Shown piece after piece: positions 1 through 5,231 of a stretch of DNA of 13,697 nt. The stretch's first letter is position 1. The number at the start of each line of letters is the position of its first letter. Source of the DNA: Saprospiraceae bacterium (GTDB taxonomy: Bacteria; Bacteroidota; Bacteroidia; Chitinophagales; Saprospiraceae); the NCBI GenBank assembly GCA_023299965.1, contig JALZVN010000159.1, positions 1 through 13,697 of the forward strand, given 5' to 3'. The position numbers and the translations under genes were made by a program. The notes beneath the pieces are model-generated. The model did no database searches, was not told where the DNA came from, and saw nothing but the letters and a program-made list of their open reading frames with translations.

Positions 1-105
1 ACCTAGCACCTAGCACCTAGCACCTAGCACCTAGCACCTAGCACCTAGCACCTAGCACCTAGCACCTAGCACCTAGCACCTAGCACCTAGCACCTAGCAT
101 CTAGC
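1..105. repeat. Heptanucleotide tandem repeat array (ACCTAGC)n
   Basis: Fourteen perfect head-to-tail copies of ACCTAGC occupy 1-98. A fifteenth copy with one change (ATCTAGC) fills 99-105. The array is cut by the window edge, so its true length is unknown. Its last base is also the first base of the reverse-complement stop codon (CTA, read as TAG) of the diheme cytochrome gene, so the array begins exactly where that gene ends. Because 7 is not a multiple of 3, the array closes every reading frame and is not coding. The lack of divergence between copies suggests recent slippage expansion or active homogenisation. Confidence 0.97.
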
Positions 106-1127
106 TATTTTTTCGCTTCTTGCTTTATATAAGCGCGTAAATCCTCCATTTGTTGATCCGTCATCTTTTCTAGGGTGTACTGCGGCATATAAGCTTTCTT
201 GCCAGGATGGGTTGGTGTGCCGTATCGAGCTACTTGATAAATAGAAGAGTGGCTATAAGAGTCAACGTGATTGTCCAGATACTTGAATGAGTATTTAGAG
301 TTATCTAAATTGACAAAAGAGTAGCGTCCATCTTTATGGCAGTGTAGACAGCCAAGTTCGTAAATATTTTTTCCATTTTCAGGTACGCCTTGCAATCCGT
401 ATCCTTCCGCAAAACTACTCGGTGGAGTGGTAAAAGTAGCCGGCGAATGATCCATATATTTTGATTTGATAAGAGAAATCGCTTCTGCAGATTTGTTCTT
501 ATCCACTAATGCCTGATCTATCAACTGGAGATCGCTTCCGTCCAGTTGAAGGTCTTCGATTTCTAGCCCTAATGTCCAAAGGTAGGAGAGGAGAGCCTCT
601 ATTTCCCAGTTTTTTAGCTTACGTCCTTGAGCACATTCTATGGCACACAACTGTATGGCTTCTCTGAGGTTGTTACGTGCTACATTGACAAGGTCACCGT
701 ATTTTTTGTAGTAGTCTCCGTTGTAAAATGAAGTTCTATTAATTGCACCATACATGGGGCTTCCTTGCAAAAAGGGCATTTGATTTTGAGTGGCGTAATC
801 TAGACGTACTTGAGCATCATTTTGACTCAAATCGTTAAACTCCTTTTCTACATTATGGCATGAGGTACAGACAAAGTGCTTACTCAGTCTTTTAACTTTT
901 TTGCCACTTTCTTTGGTTGCAAATCCCTCGTGAAATAATTGACGTCCAAGTTCAATACTCTTTTTACTCGGGTAGCGCAAAAAGTGATTGGGTTCTTCAT
1001 CTCCTAACTTGTAGAGTATTTCACTTACCTTTTCGGTAGGTTTTACTTTTTTACTGGATGTCGAAGTAGGTAAAAAAGCGATACCTAGTATGAAGAAACT
1101 AAAAAATACAGTTATGAATATTTTCAA
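105..1127 (-). CDS. Diheme c-type cytochrome, secreted
   Basis: This 340-residue protein is predicted to be exported and to carry two covalently bound hemes. Residues 1-25 form a hydrophobic signal sequence (MKIFITVFFSFFILG...). Heme-binding motifs are C87-T-S-C90-H91 and C260-L-H-C263-H264. M314, in an A-Y-M-P context followed by a helix ending in DLRAYI, has the usual layout of a distal methionine ligand and last helix of a class I cytochrome c domain. A further cysteine pair (C161, C165) lies between the domains and is not a heme motif; it may form a disulfide. The start is TTG: no in-frame ATG lies near the signal sequence, and TTG leaves that sequence intact. The gene follows the beta-barrel gene by 12 bp on the same strand, so the two are almost certainly co-transcribed. 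Electron donor and acceptor cannot be told from the sequence. Confidence 0.9.
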   Translation of the reverse strand: MKIFITVFFSFFILGIAFLPTSTSSKKVKPTEKVSEILYKLGDEEPNHFLRYPSKKSIELGRQLFHEGFATKESGKKVKRLSKHFVCTSCHNVEKEFNDLSQNDAQVRLDYATQNQMPFLQGSPMYGAINRTSFYNGDYYKKYGDLVNVARNNLREAIQLCAIECAQGRKLKNWEIEALLSYLWTLGLEIEDLQLDGSDLQLIDQALVDKNKSAEAISLIKSKYMDHSPATFTTPPSSFAEGYGLQGVPENGKNIYELGCLHCHKDGRYSFVNLDNSKYSFKYLDNHVDSYSHSSIYQVARYGTPTHPGKKAYMPQYTLEKMTDQQMEDLRAYIKQEAKK

Positions 1128-1139
1128 AACGATCTGGGA

Positions 1140-2006
1140 TTAAAGGTTGAACAATCTTGAAATAGTAAAACCAATTCGGAATTCACCATCCGCCCAATTG
1201 GTAGTTGTGTTTGGGATAAAATCAGTAGTAGCTAGTCCAGTAGCATTGGTAAAGTTGACCTGAAATACGTGTCCTCCAGTATCAAATTCAAATCCGAATC
1301 CAAAAGGCACATGAAAGTCATTAGCCAATTCCTCAGTATCTCTAAAGTTGAACGTACTATCAAATATAAGCGCAAATCCTCTGTTGAATTGTAACTTAGC
1401 TTGCAGACCGATATTGAAAAATGTATTTACGTCAACGTTATCTACTACATTTCTATGGAGTATTCCTGGACTCAACTGAATCGTGAAGTTATTTTTTATA
1501 ACTGTTGATACAAGGAGTTGAGAGGAGTATATGAAACGGTGCGCGAAGTTTTCAAAAAACAAAATTGAGTTTGGATTTGTCGATCTTGGCAATGTACTTA
1601 CGCTTGACTCTCCAACGATGGTAACGCTAAAAGGATTTCCACCTACTTTTTGACGAGCGAGTCTATATTTTACACTGGTGTTGATAAGTCTTGATAGCGT
1701 ACCGACACCCTTGGTACGGTTCAATCCAACTGTTAGATTGTCCGTTACACCATAGTCGGCTCCGATCAACACATCTGCGGCAGTCTCTAAGCCATAAAAA
1801 TTGGGCCAACCTCCACGATCACCAGCAAAATCTCCAAATCTATGTGAAATTCTGACATCCAATTTTCGAGCGGGTAAGGTCTCTACAGAATGCGTATTGA
1901 TCACTCGAGTGTCCTTAAAGGACTGCACTAATCCCTCTTGAGCATGAGAGGAGAAAAAGAAACTACTCAGTAATATAAAAGTGATGTAAAGTTTACGGTT
2001 TTTCAT
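1140..2006 (-). CDS. DUF5777-like outer-membrane beta-barrel protein
   Basis: A 288-residue protein with a signal peptide likely cleaved near residue 22 (...SSHA/QEGL). The rest is an alternation of short amphipathic strands and turns, typical of an outer-membrane barrel. Features include an early V-I-N-T-H-S-V-E-T-L segment, R-I-S-H-R-F-G-D-F, and a DYGVTDNLTVGLNR strand pair. The C-terminal strand is EFRIGFTISRLFNL. This pattern matches my recollection of the Bacteroidota family DUF5777, whose biochemical role is not established as far as I know. It sits directly upstream of the diheme cytochrome (12-bp gap) and downstream of a heme lipoprotein, which suggests a redox-linked role in the outer membrane. 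The ATG at 2004-2006 is preceded by an A-rich stretch (AAGAAGAATAA) rather than a clear Shine-Dalgarno site. Confidence 0.85.
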   Translation of the reverse strand: MKNRKLYITFILLSSFFFSSHAQEGLVQSFKDTRVINTHSVETLPARKLDVRISHRFGDFAGDRGGWPNFYGLETAADVLIGADYGVTDNLTVGLNRTKGVGTLSRLINTSVKYRLARQKVGGNPFSVTIVGESSVSTLPRSTNPNSILFFENFAHRFIYSSQLLVSTVIKNNFTIQLSPGILHRNVVDNVDVNTFFNIGLQAKLQFNRGFALIFDSTFNFRDTEELANDFHVPFGFGFEFDTGGHVFQVNFTNATGLATTDFIPNTTTNWADGEFRIGFTISRLFNL

Positions 2007-2060
2007 TTATTCTTCTTTAGGTGTTTTATTCCATTTGTAGTATAAAAAGGCGTGCAAGAT

Positions 2061-2168
2061 TTTAGATAGAACTGATCAAAGTCTAGGCGAAAAGCGCAGT
2101 AATAGCCTTAGCTATTAGGTCCCGATAGCTATCGGGATTTAACGAAGAGCTTGATTATTTCTATCAAA
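2061..2168. repeat. Foldable intergenic element with 18-bp palindrome
   Basis: About 108 bp between the heme lipoprotein and the barrel gene form a nested inverted-repeat structure. Outer arms at about 2061-2084 and 2145-2168 match imperfectly: GATAGAA, then three bases, then ATCAA on the left, against TTGAT and TTCTATC on the right. Inside are two perfect hairpins. The first is TAATAGC (2100-2106) with GCTATTA (2111-2117). The second is TCCCGATAGCTATCGGGA at 2120-2137, an 18-bp perfect palindrome. There is no open reading frame and no U-tract. This looks like a dispersed extragenic element or small non-autonomous insertion rather than a simple terminator. Copy number in the genome cannot be seen here. 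Confidence 0.6.
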
Positions 2169-2199
2169 ATATATGCGTTATTTTAAACTTCAAATGGTA

Positions 2200-2601
2200 T
2201 TATTCCGGGTAGCCATTGTCTATCCAACATGTAATTATCTCTAATTCTGTTTCCGTTAATTCTTTTGGTGCACCATTATTTGACCATTCAGGAGGCATCC
2301 CTAGCAAAGGGTCATCCTTTTGGTCAATTGTTGTTCTTCTAAAAGAACCATCCTCTATAAAAGGTATAATGTTTTCATATGTAGTATATACACCAGGACC
2401 ATCCCCTCCATTGACATGACAACCTCCTAAAGCGCAACCTCGATCTATGATGGGTTTGACAGTAGTGGCATAAGTAGCTTCCACATCAAGACAATCATTT
2501 GATAAATCGATTTCAGGCGTTTTATCTGATGAGCAAGACAACCAGTTTAGACTGATTGCTGTTATTAATATAATCGAAAAGGATGTAATGGATATTTTCA
2601 T
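2200..2601 (-). CDS. Small heme-binding lipoprotein, CX4CH cytochrome type
   Basis: A 133-residue protein. Residues 1-22 are a hydrophobic leader ending in L-S-C23-S-S, consistent with a type II signal and a lipid anchor on C23, although position -3 is a tryptophan and so not canonical. The mature part has one heme-type motif of the wider-spaced form, C56-A-L-G-G-C61-H62, and a candidate distal ligand, M102, in L-L-G-M-P-P-E-W. C37 and C125 lie outside the motif and could form a disulfide. From memory, C-A-x-x-G-C-H motifs are common in Bacteroidota exported proteins of this size. It is upstream of the barrel and diheme cytochrome genes on the same strand but separated from them by a 193-bp gap holding a palindromic element. 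It could be an electron-transfer partner of the diheme protein. Heme attachment is inferred from the motif only. Confidence 0.8.
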   Translation of the reverse strand: MKISITSFSIILITAISLNWLSCSSDKTPEIDLSNDCLDVEATYATTVKPIIDRGCALGGCHVNGGDGPGVYTTYENIIPFIEDGSFRRTTIDQKDDPLLGMPPEWSNNGAPKELTETELEIITCWIDNGYPE

Positions 2602-2676
2602 GGTTGTTTAATAAGGTAAAACGTCAAAAATCGGGGTATCTATTCCTGATTATGCAATATTAAGCTAAAATCAGGG

Positions 2677-2684
2677 CAAAATTA
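2677..2684 (-). promoter_or_regulatory. Candidate -7 promoter element of the heme lipoprotein
   Basis: The minus strand reads TAATTTTG, an exact match to the Bacteroidota -7 consensus TAnnTTTG. It lies about 75 bp upstream of the ATG at 2601. No convincing TTG-type -33 element is present at the usual spacing, so support rests on one half of the promoter. Confidence 0.4.
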
Positions 2685-2697
2685 GTCGTTCATTTCG

Positions 2698-2705
2698 TAT
2701 TTTTG
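2698..2705 (+). promoter_or_regulatory. Candidate -7 promoter element of the bacilliredoxin gene
   Basis: The plus strand reads TATTTTTG, matching TAnnTTTG, 27 bp upstream of the ATG at 2733. The resulting leader would be about 20 nt and A/T-rich. The divergent element on the other strand is only 13 bp away, so the two promoters overlap and polymerases would compete. No clear -33 element is seen. Confidence 0.45.
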
Positions 2706-2732
2706 TAATCAATATTCAAAATAAATATAAAT

Positions 2733-3143
2733 ATGTACCCAGCAGAAATGGTTGCTCCATACGCAAAAGACCTTACGGACTACGGATTTAGAGGCTTAAC
2801 CAGTGCTTCAGAAGTAGAAGAAGTGGTTAATACTCAAGGAACTGTGCTTGTAGTAGTAAACTCAGTTTGTGGATGTGCTGCCGCAAATTGTAGACCTGCC
2901 GCAAAATTATCTATTCAAGGTGATAAGAAGCCTGATGTATTGTCTACTGTGTTTGCAGGATTTGATACAGAAGCAGTAAATAAAGCTAGAGAATTAATGC
3001 TTCCCTATCCTCCTTCTTCACCATCTATTGCTTTATTCAAAGATGGAAAGATTGTTCATATGATAGAGCGTCATGAAATAGAAGGTAGAACTGCTCAAAT
3101 GATCGCCGAAAATTTAAGTGATGCTTATAGCAAGCACTGCTAA
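2733..3143 (+). CDS. BrxA/BrxB-family bacilliredoxin
   Basis: A 136-residue cytoplasmic thioredoxin-like protein of the family formerly called DUF1094 (YphP/YqiW). The N-terminus MYPAEMVAPY is typical. The active-site segment is N-S-V-C46-G-C48-A-A-A-N-C53-R-P, the CXC signature of bacilliredoxins, which remove bacillithiol from oxidised proteins. Later family features are the LPYPPSSPSIALFKDG stretch (cis-proline region of the fold) and M-I-E-R-H-E-I-E-G-R. The protein ends in H-C; the terminal cysteine is outside the known active site. Length matches the family. If the host makes bacillithiol, as some Bacteroidota do, this is a protein de-bacillithiolation enzyme; otherwise it may act as a general thiol-disulfide reductase. 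It is transcribed alone, between a divergent heme lipoprotein and a strong terminator. Confidence 0.93.
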   Translation: MYPAEMVAPYAKDLTDYGFRGLTSASEVEEVVNTQGTVLVVVNSVCGCAAANCRPAAKLSIQGDKKPDVLSTVFAGFDTEAVNKARELMLPYPPSSPSIALFKDGKIVHMIERHEIEGRTAQMIAENLSDAYSKHC

Positions 3144-3164
3144 TAGAATAATTAGATTTTAATG

Positions 3165-3210
3165 AAAAAAGCTTGTTAGATGTAGGTCTAGCAAGCTTTT
3201 TTATTTTTTT
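3165..3210 (+). terminator. Rho-independent terminator after the bacilliredoxin gene
   Basis: A 16-bp stem (3165-3180 with 3187-3202, one G-T wobble, core GCTTG/CAAGC) with a 6-nt loop TGTAGG, followed by more T residues to 3210. It starts 22 bp past the stop codon. The left arm begins with six A residues, so the reverse strand also has a short U-tract. The hairpin may therefore terminate transcription from the convergent gene at 3337-3720 as well. Confidence 0.9.
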
Positions 3211-3336
3211 GATCGAGGCAGCAAACGCAATGATAGTCTTGTTTATCATTAGCATTCTTGACCTGCGTATGCCGTCAGGCGCAGAGATCAGTCAATTGTA
3301 CCTAAATACTTGCGTAAATCTATAGTTCAATTGGTG

Positions 3337-3720
3337 TTAAACCATGTTTACTCTCATCCCTCTTAGTTGCTGATCCGTATTTTGTATTGCTACTTTTATT
3401 TGATTTATAAAATCCTCTAGGTTAGGTCTTGGATAAGAGATAATGTCATTCAACAATTCGTTTTCTAAAGCAATTGCCGTGCTGTATAGTGGTGCATACC
3501 CCATAGATAATAACGGAGCTTTTAGATTCTTAATAGTTAAACCCATTTCGATATGATTTAGGTCTTCCATTGACTTCTCGATCGCCTCTATACTATCTGC
3601 ACACTTATCCATAAATAAGAGATAGTTTTCTGCTTGTTTGAGATCTTGCTCATTTTTACCCGTGATATAGGTATCTCTAACTATTATTTCTTTTGTTGAT
3701 CGTGATTGTGGTGCATCCAT
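3337..3720 (-). CDS. Small helical protein, HPt-like but lacking the histidine
   Basis: A 127-residue soluble protein with no signal sequence or membrane segment and mostly alpha-helical by composition. Residues 61-92 (L-T-I-K64-N-L-K67-A-P ... S-M-G74 ... A-L-E86-N-E-L) follow the pattern of histidine phosphotransfer (HPt) domains: the H-x-L-K motif, a later small residue/Gly turn, then a helix with L-E. The position that would be the phospho-accepting histidine is K64, so phosphotransfer by the classical route is not expected. It may be a degenerate HPt that binds response regulators or kinases without phosphotransfer, or an unrelated four-helix protein. The first 25 residues look disordered. 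The gene stands alone, and no response regulator or kinase lies nearby. The assignment is inference from pattern only, but the reading frame itself looks real. Confidence 0.6.
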   Translation of the reverse strand: MDAPQSRSTKEIIVRDTYITGKNEQDLKQAENYLLFMDKCADSIEAIEKSMEDLNHIEMGLTIKNLKAPLLSMGYAPLYSTAIALENELLNDIISYPRPNLEDFINQIKVAIQNTDQQLRGMRVNMV

Positions 3721-4187
3721 GATATAATTAATTTGCTAGGAAGATGCACTTAGATCGGGTCACATACCTTTAAGGAATCTGCGTTATTGTGACAGTGTTG
3801 TAAAGAAGATGTGGGTCTTTATTTTTTAATATGAATGGCAGCTTGGTAGCTTTATTTATTTTTTAGTCCTCAACTCATAGAAATTATGCTTTAGCAGGAG
3901 GATTCTTGTGATATGAAACGCAAGGTTTTGTGAATGAAAAGCCAAGGTAAAATAGTGCTAACCAGTACTAATGCTAAAAATATTCTAACTCGGATAAAGC
4001 TTTCTTCGCTTCCGTCAGGTAAGAAATTTCTCTAGCATTGAGGAAGATTAAAGTTTTTCATTTTTGCTGTATTTCAGCTTAGAAGATATACCATTTTACA
4101 AATAGATATTAGACTCTTTTAATAAAATAACTAATTATGTTGGCAATTTCTAAAAACATATAGCAAACAAACTATTTGAATTGGTCC
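3721..4187. other. 467-bp gene-free stretch
   Basis: No convincing gene lies between the HPt-like gene and pdxH. It is AT-rich with stop codons in all frames. The longest reading frame noted is 33 codons on the plus strand (3934-4035), with no supporting promoter or family resemblance. No strong hairpin with a U-tract, tandem repeat or exact TAnnTTTG element serving a neighbour was recognised. The stretch contains the promoter region of the HPt-like gene and the 3' end of the pdxH transcript; neither signal could be placed. Confidence 0.6.
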
Positions 4188-4832
4188 TTAAGGAGATACA
4201 CGCACTAATTGCCAACTATCGTCTTCTTTTTTAGTGTACCGCAATCTATCATGCAGTCGACTCCGACGACCTTGCCAGAACTCAATCATATTAGGTATTA
4301 CCTTATAGCCTCCCCAATGAGGTGGTTTAGGAAGGACCTCTACACCTTGATATTGCTCATCTAATGCCTTCTTTGATTGTTCTAATATACCTCTTCCAGT
4401 AATGATTTTGCTTTGCTCAGAAACCCAAGCGCCAATCTGACTAGATTTTGGTCTAGATTGAAAATAAGTCGTTGCTCTTTCAGCGTCGATTTTTTCGACA
4501 CTTCCTTCCATTCTTACTTGTCTTTGGAGATCTAGCCAGTTAAAATTCAAAGCGACAATAGGGGAGTGCTTGATGTGTACTGCTTTATCAGAATTATAGT
4601 TGGTGTAAAAGATTATACCATTGGGATCTATCTCTTTTACTAAGACGACACGCGAGCTAGGAGTACCATTTTCAGTAGTGGTAGACAAGACCATTGCATT
4701 GGGTTCCTTTTGCTTATGTTCAATAGCGTCGTTCATCCAGATTTTGAATTGCTCGATAGGATCAGGTAGTACATTGCTTTCTAACATCTCTCCCAATTCG
4801 TAATTTTCTCTTAATCCGTGTAGTTTAGCCAT
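4188..4832 (-). CDS. pdxH: Pyridoxine/pyridoxamine 5'-phosphate oxidase
   Basis: A 214-residue cytoplasmic flavoenzyme that uses FMN and oxygen to oxidise pyridoxine 5'-phosphate or pyridoxamine 5'-phosphate to pyridoxal 5'-phosphate. It is the last step of PLP synthesis in the DXP-dependent route and also serves salvage. Family landmarks in order: S-R61-V-V-L-V-K66 (FMN phosphate and substrate region), F-Y-T-N-Y-N-S-D-K-A (75-84), Q-V-R-M-E-G (105-110), Y123-F-Q-S-R127-P-K-S-S131-Q-I-G-A-W (substrate phosphate binding), P-P-H-W-G-G-Y (170-176), E-F-W-Q-G (184-188) and R192-L-H194-D-R. The last two residues named correspond to the catalytic Arg and His pair of the E. coli enzyme. The C-terminus R-V-S-P is the family ending, usually R-L-S/A-P. 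Length is normal. An intrinsic terminator ends 28 bp upstream of the ATG, so expression may depend on read-through. Confidence 0.97.
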   Translation of the reverse strand: MAKLHGLRENYELGEMLESNVLPDPIEQFKIWMNDAIEHKQKEPNAMVLSTTTENGTPSSRVVLVKEIDPNGIIFYTNYNSDKAVHIKHSPIVALNFNWLDLQRQVRMEGSVEKIDAERATTYFQSRPKSSQIGAWVSEQSKIITGRGILEQSKKALDEQYQGVEVLPKPPHWGGYKVIPNMIEFWQGRRSRLHDRLRYTKKEDDSWQLVRVSP

Positions 4833-4859
4833 GCTGCAAGATATCTAAGAATTTATAAT

Positions 4860-4890
4860 AAAAAAAGCCCTGTCAATAAAATCGACAGGG
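4860..4890 (-). terminator. Intrinsic terminator just upstream of pdxH
   Basis: On the minus strand, CCCTGTC (4890-4884) pairs perfectly with GACAGGG (4874-4868) across a 9-nt loop, then a C and seven T residues. It would stop transcription heading toward pdxH, 28 bp before the ATG. It either ends a short RNA or acts as an attenuator in the pdxH leader. It is preceded by the 31-nt repeat. Confidence 0.8.
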
Positions 4891-4894
4891 ACCT

Positions 4895-4925
4895 AAACAA
4901 AAAACAAACACTATGAACAAACACT
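4895..4925 (-). repeat. U-rich 31-nt direct repeat, copy A
   Basis: Matches 5040-5070 at 30 of 31 positions, the only difference being 4909 (C) against 5054 (A). On the minus strand it reads AGTGTTTGTTCATAG followed by alternating T runs and single Gs. Four bases separate it from the terminator stem on its 3' side. Confidence 0.9.
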
Positions 4926-4936
4926 AAGTCTTAATA

Positions 4937-4944
4937 CAAATTTA
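4937..4944 (-). promoter_or_regulatory. Candidate -7 promoter element of element A / pdxH
   Basis: The minus strand reads TAAATTTG, an exact match to TAnnTTTG, placed so that transcription would start near 4930 at the edge of copy A. It is the only exact match recognised between pdxH and the efflux operon. No clear -33 element was seen. Confidence 0.45.
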
Positions 4945-5007
4945 TTTTAGACAGATTGGATAGAATATATACTATCGATGTCAGGGAGGGAATAATCTAG
5001 TAGGGGC

Positions 5008-5037
5008 AAAAAAAAATCCCCCAGTAGTTCCGGGGGA
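5008..5037 (-). terminator. Intrinsic terminator downstream of the RND operon (element B)
   Basis: On the minus strand, TCCCCC (5037-5032) pairs with GGGGGA (5022-5017) across the 9-nt loop GGAACTACT, followed by nine T residues. It lies about 195 bp past the RND stop codon, so it could end the efflux operon. Its placement right after the 31-nt repeat instead matches element A, which suggests it belongs to a separate short transcript. Confidence 0.8.
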
Positions 5038-5039
5038 CA

Positions 5040-5070
5040 AAACAAAAAACAAAAACTATGAACAAACACT
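5040..5070 (-). repeat. U-rich 31-nt direct repeat, copy B
   Basis: Second copy of the 4895-4925 sequence (30 of 31 identical), with two bases between it and the terminator stem. The flanking sequences of the two copies are otherwise unlike, so the duplication is confined to this segment. No exact TAnnTTTG element was found on the minus strand between here and the end of the RND gene. Confidence 0.9.
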
Positions 5071-5231
5071 CACCCTGAGCGATTTGAGAAGATTTTAAAC
5101 CTTTCTCAAAGGCTTCATAATTAATTTCTTTAGGTTATTTCGTTGTATGCTTAACTAAATGCAAACGCAGTGCCAAGATGTACTTAACACTGCATTTGAA
5201 ATGATTTTTTTGATATATTATTTTAACCTAT

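Larger units (their letters stand above)
4860..4930 (-). ncRNA. Candidate ~70-nt small RNA or pdxH leader (element A)
   Basis: From a predicted start near 4930, just downstream of a TAAATTTG element, a minus-strand transcript would begin GACUUAGUGUUUGUUCAUAG. It would run through a U/G-rich unstructured segment and end at the intrinsic terminator at 4860-4890. The U-rich body (4895-4925) is repeated with one mismatch at 5040-5070, again directly before a terminator of different sequence. Conserved body plus structure-conserved, sequence-divergent hairpin is the pattern of a small-RNA family or attenuator leader. No protein-coding content was recognised. Inference from layout only. Confidence 0.4.
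4833..5231. other. 399-bp gene-free stretch holding the duplicated elements
   Basis: The stretch contains the two 31-nt repeats, their terminators and one promoter-like element, listed separately. It also holds a short hairpin (CCTTT at 5100-5104, CTC loop, AAAGG at 5108-5112). The remaining 5113-5231, after the RND stop, is AT-rich with no recognisable gene. Confidence 0.7.

Noticed and set aside
1..105. CRISPR array
   Set aside because: The 7-bp units are contiguous with no spacers and there are no cas genes.
3229..3250. AATGATA/TATCATT hairpin as a terminator for the HPt-like gene
   Set aside because: Seven AT-rich pairs with an 8-nt loop and no T run on the minus strand; the bidirectional terminator at 3165-3202 is a better candidate.
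3037..3255. 72-codon minus-strand frame
   Set aside because: It overlaps the 3' end of the bacilliredoxin gene and its terminator on the opposite strand, with low-complexity residues from the A/T run.
3934..4035. 33-codon plus-strand frame (MKSQGKIVLTS...)
   Set aside because: Length is within chance for this composition, with no promoter match, no family resemblance and no conserved neighbour.
4914..5075. Tiny plus-strand peptides MNKH and MNKHSP starting in each 31-nt repeat
   Set aside because: Four to six codons with no downstream coupled gene; the hairpins' T runs point to minus-strand transcription.
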